Shown here piece after piece: positions 14,759 to 15,454 of a DNA stretch of 15,454 bases. The stretch comes from Methanospirillum hungatei (lineage in GTDB: Archaea > Halobacteriota > Methanomicrobia > Methanomicrobiales > Methanospirillaceae). The notes beneath the pieces are model-generated. The model saw only the letters and a program-made list of their open reading frames with translations, made no database searches and was not told the origin of the DNA. A program made the position numbers and the translations under genes. The first letter of the stretch is position 1, and every line of letters begins with the position of its first letter. The stretch lies in assembly GCF_020216685.1 (NCBI RefSeq), contig NZ_JAIWNS010000128.1, positions 1 to 15,454 of the forward strand, in the 5' to 3' direction.

Positions 14759-15409
14759 ATGATACCAAAAATTCTGCCTCATTCAAAAGGTTCACTACAA
14801 AGGAACCTCATGATTCTGTTTATCGGTATCATTTTCATCTCCCTGATCTCGGTCACCGGATATTATTATATTGAGACATCAAAGCAGATTGATGAACGAT
14901 TCAGGCAGGACCTTAATCAGACAGAATTGGGATTGAAGAGTGCATCGGATCGAATAACCAAAGGGCAGATGCTCTGGGAGGCAACATATAAAAAGCCCCT
15001 GGTTACCGTCACAAACCTGGTTCTCGAAGAGTATGAGCGGTCAAACAGAACTCCTTTTGAGATGAATTTTGATGATATCATAACCCGCATCGATCCGGCA
15101 TACCAGGACCGGATTGATATCATGCTGATCAATACCTCAGGGGTCGCAGAGTATTCTACCAATAAAAAAGAATTATACCTTGATTTCAGCAAATGGGGAC
15201 CTTTTTATAAGACCATTACCGACATGCGGATGAATGATACGTTCCGGCTTGACCGGGCGGTCCGTGGGTTTGATTCAGATAATCCCTGGAGAATATTCGG
15301 ATACCAGCCGACTTCTGACCACCAGTACCTGATCCAGACCACCTACAGGATTTATGATGATTATATGAGTTACGCGGTTAAGTTAACCGAAAGATCTTTA
15401 TATATTTAA
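14759..15409 (+). CDS. Membrane sensor protein N-terminal part, probably truncated
   Basis: The reading frame begins with a basic stretch and a membrane helix (about residues 18-40, LMILFIGIIFISLISVTGYYY). An extracytoplasmic region follows, with a helical segment (about 42-100) and a Cache-like fold (about 100-215) that includes IDIMLINTSGVAEYSTN and YLIQTTYRIYDDYM. Proteins with this front normally continue to a second membrane helix and then HAMP, PAS, kinase or similar output. Here the frame ends at TAA 15407-15409 after KLTERSLYI, with no second helix. Either the gene is broken by a nearby insertion or frameshift, or it encodes a sensor fragment only. ATG 14759 is preferred; TTG 14750 is open three codons upstream. 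Only 45 bases remain after the stop, too few to see what follows. Confidence 0.6.
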   Translation: MIPKILPHSKGSLQRNLMILFIGIIFISLISVTGYYYIETSKQIDERFRQDLNQTELGLKSASDRITKGQMLWEATYKKPLVTVTNLVLEEYERSNRTPFEMNFDDIITRIDPAYQDRIDIMLINTSGVAEYSTNKKELYLDFSKWGPFYKTITDMRMNDTFRLDRAVRGFDSDNPWRIFGYQPTSDHQYLIQTTYRIYDDYMSYAVKLTERSLYI

Positions 15410-15454
15410 AGCTTACTATTTTTATTAGGTTGGTGACAGTAAGTGCAGCCCCAA

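Overview
The window looks like a chromosomal segment of a methanogenic euryarchaeon of the order Methanomicrobiales, most like Methanospirillum. This placement is an inference from gene content and style, not from a search. The signs are many PAS/Cache sensor-kinase pieces with the archaeal RHDI-type H-box, paired 'predicted AAA-ATPase plus PD-(D/E)XK' genes, a COG1361 exported protein beside a MacB-type ABC exporter, a DUF169 protein, TATA-like boxes sitting about 25-28 bases before several start codons (leaderless-style promoters), and mid-range GC.

Layout. (1) Positions 1-2.7 kb are gene debris: a sensor histidine kinase that has lost its 5' end (to 1530, + strand) meets, tail to tail, a second kinase fragment (1525-2175, - strand) that keeps only H-box and ATPase. 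About 500 bases without a convincing gene follow. (2) 2702-3301 (- strand) encodes a Lys/Ala-rich, coiled-coil protein with a helix-turn-helix-like tail, possibly a nucleoid protein. An AT-rich 458-base gap follows. (3) 3760-6925 (+ strand) is a tight three-gene operon: exported CARDB/COG1361 protein, FtsX/MacB-type permease, LolD/MacB-type ATPase. (4) 6926-11842 (- strand) is a four-gene run, in transcription order DUF169 protein, exported double-Cache protein, and two tandem AAA-ATPase/PD-(D/E)XK proteins, with two GTGA overlaps of 4 bases. (5) 11978-14631 (+ strand) holds polyphosphate kinase ppk1 and a small ribbon-helix-helix/coiled-coil/tail-anchor protein. (6) 14759-15409 (+ strand) is the membrane-anchored sensor end of a signalling protein that stops before any output domain, preceded by a phased palindromic repeat that looks like an operator.

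How the genes work together. The ABC exporter trio is a coherent machine. ppk1 and its small partner are probably cotranscribed and divergent from the DUF169 operon, sharing a promoter region of under 140 bases. The tandem AAA/PD-(D/E)XK genes are translationally coupled and probably act as a pair, but their function is unknown. No tRNA, rRNA, CRISPR array or complete insertion sequence was seen. Sensor genes are broken near both window ends, which suggests rearrangement or mobile elements nearby. The least-explained items are the membrane-tethered DNA-binding-like protein after ppk1, the H1-like protein, and the DUF169-Cache-AAA/nuclease operon.
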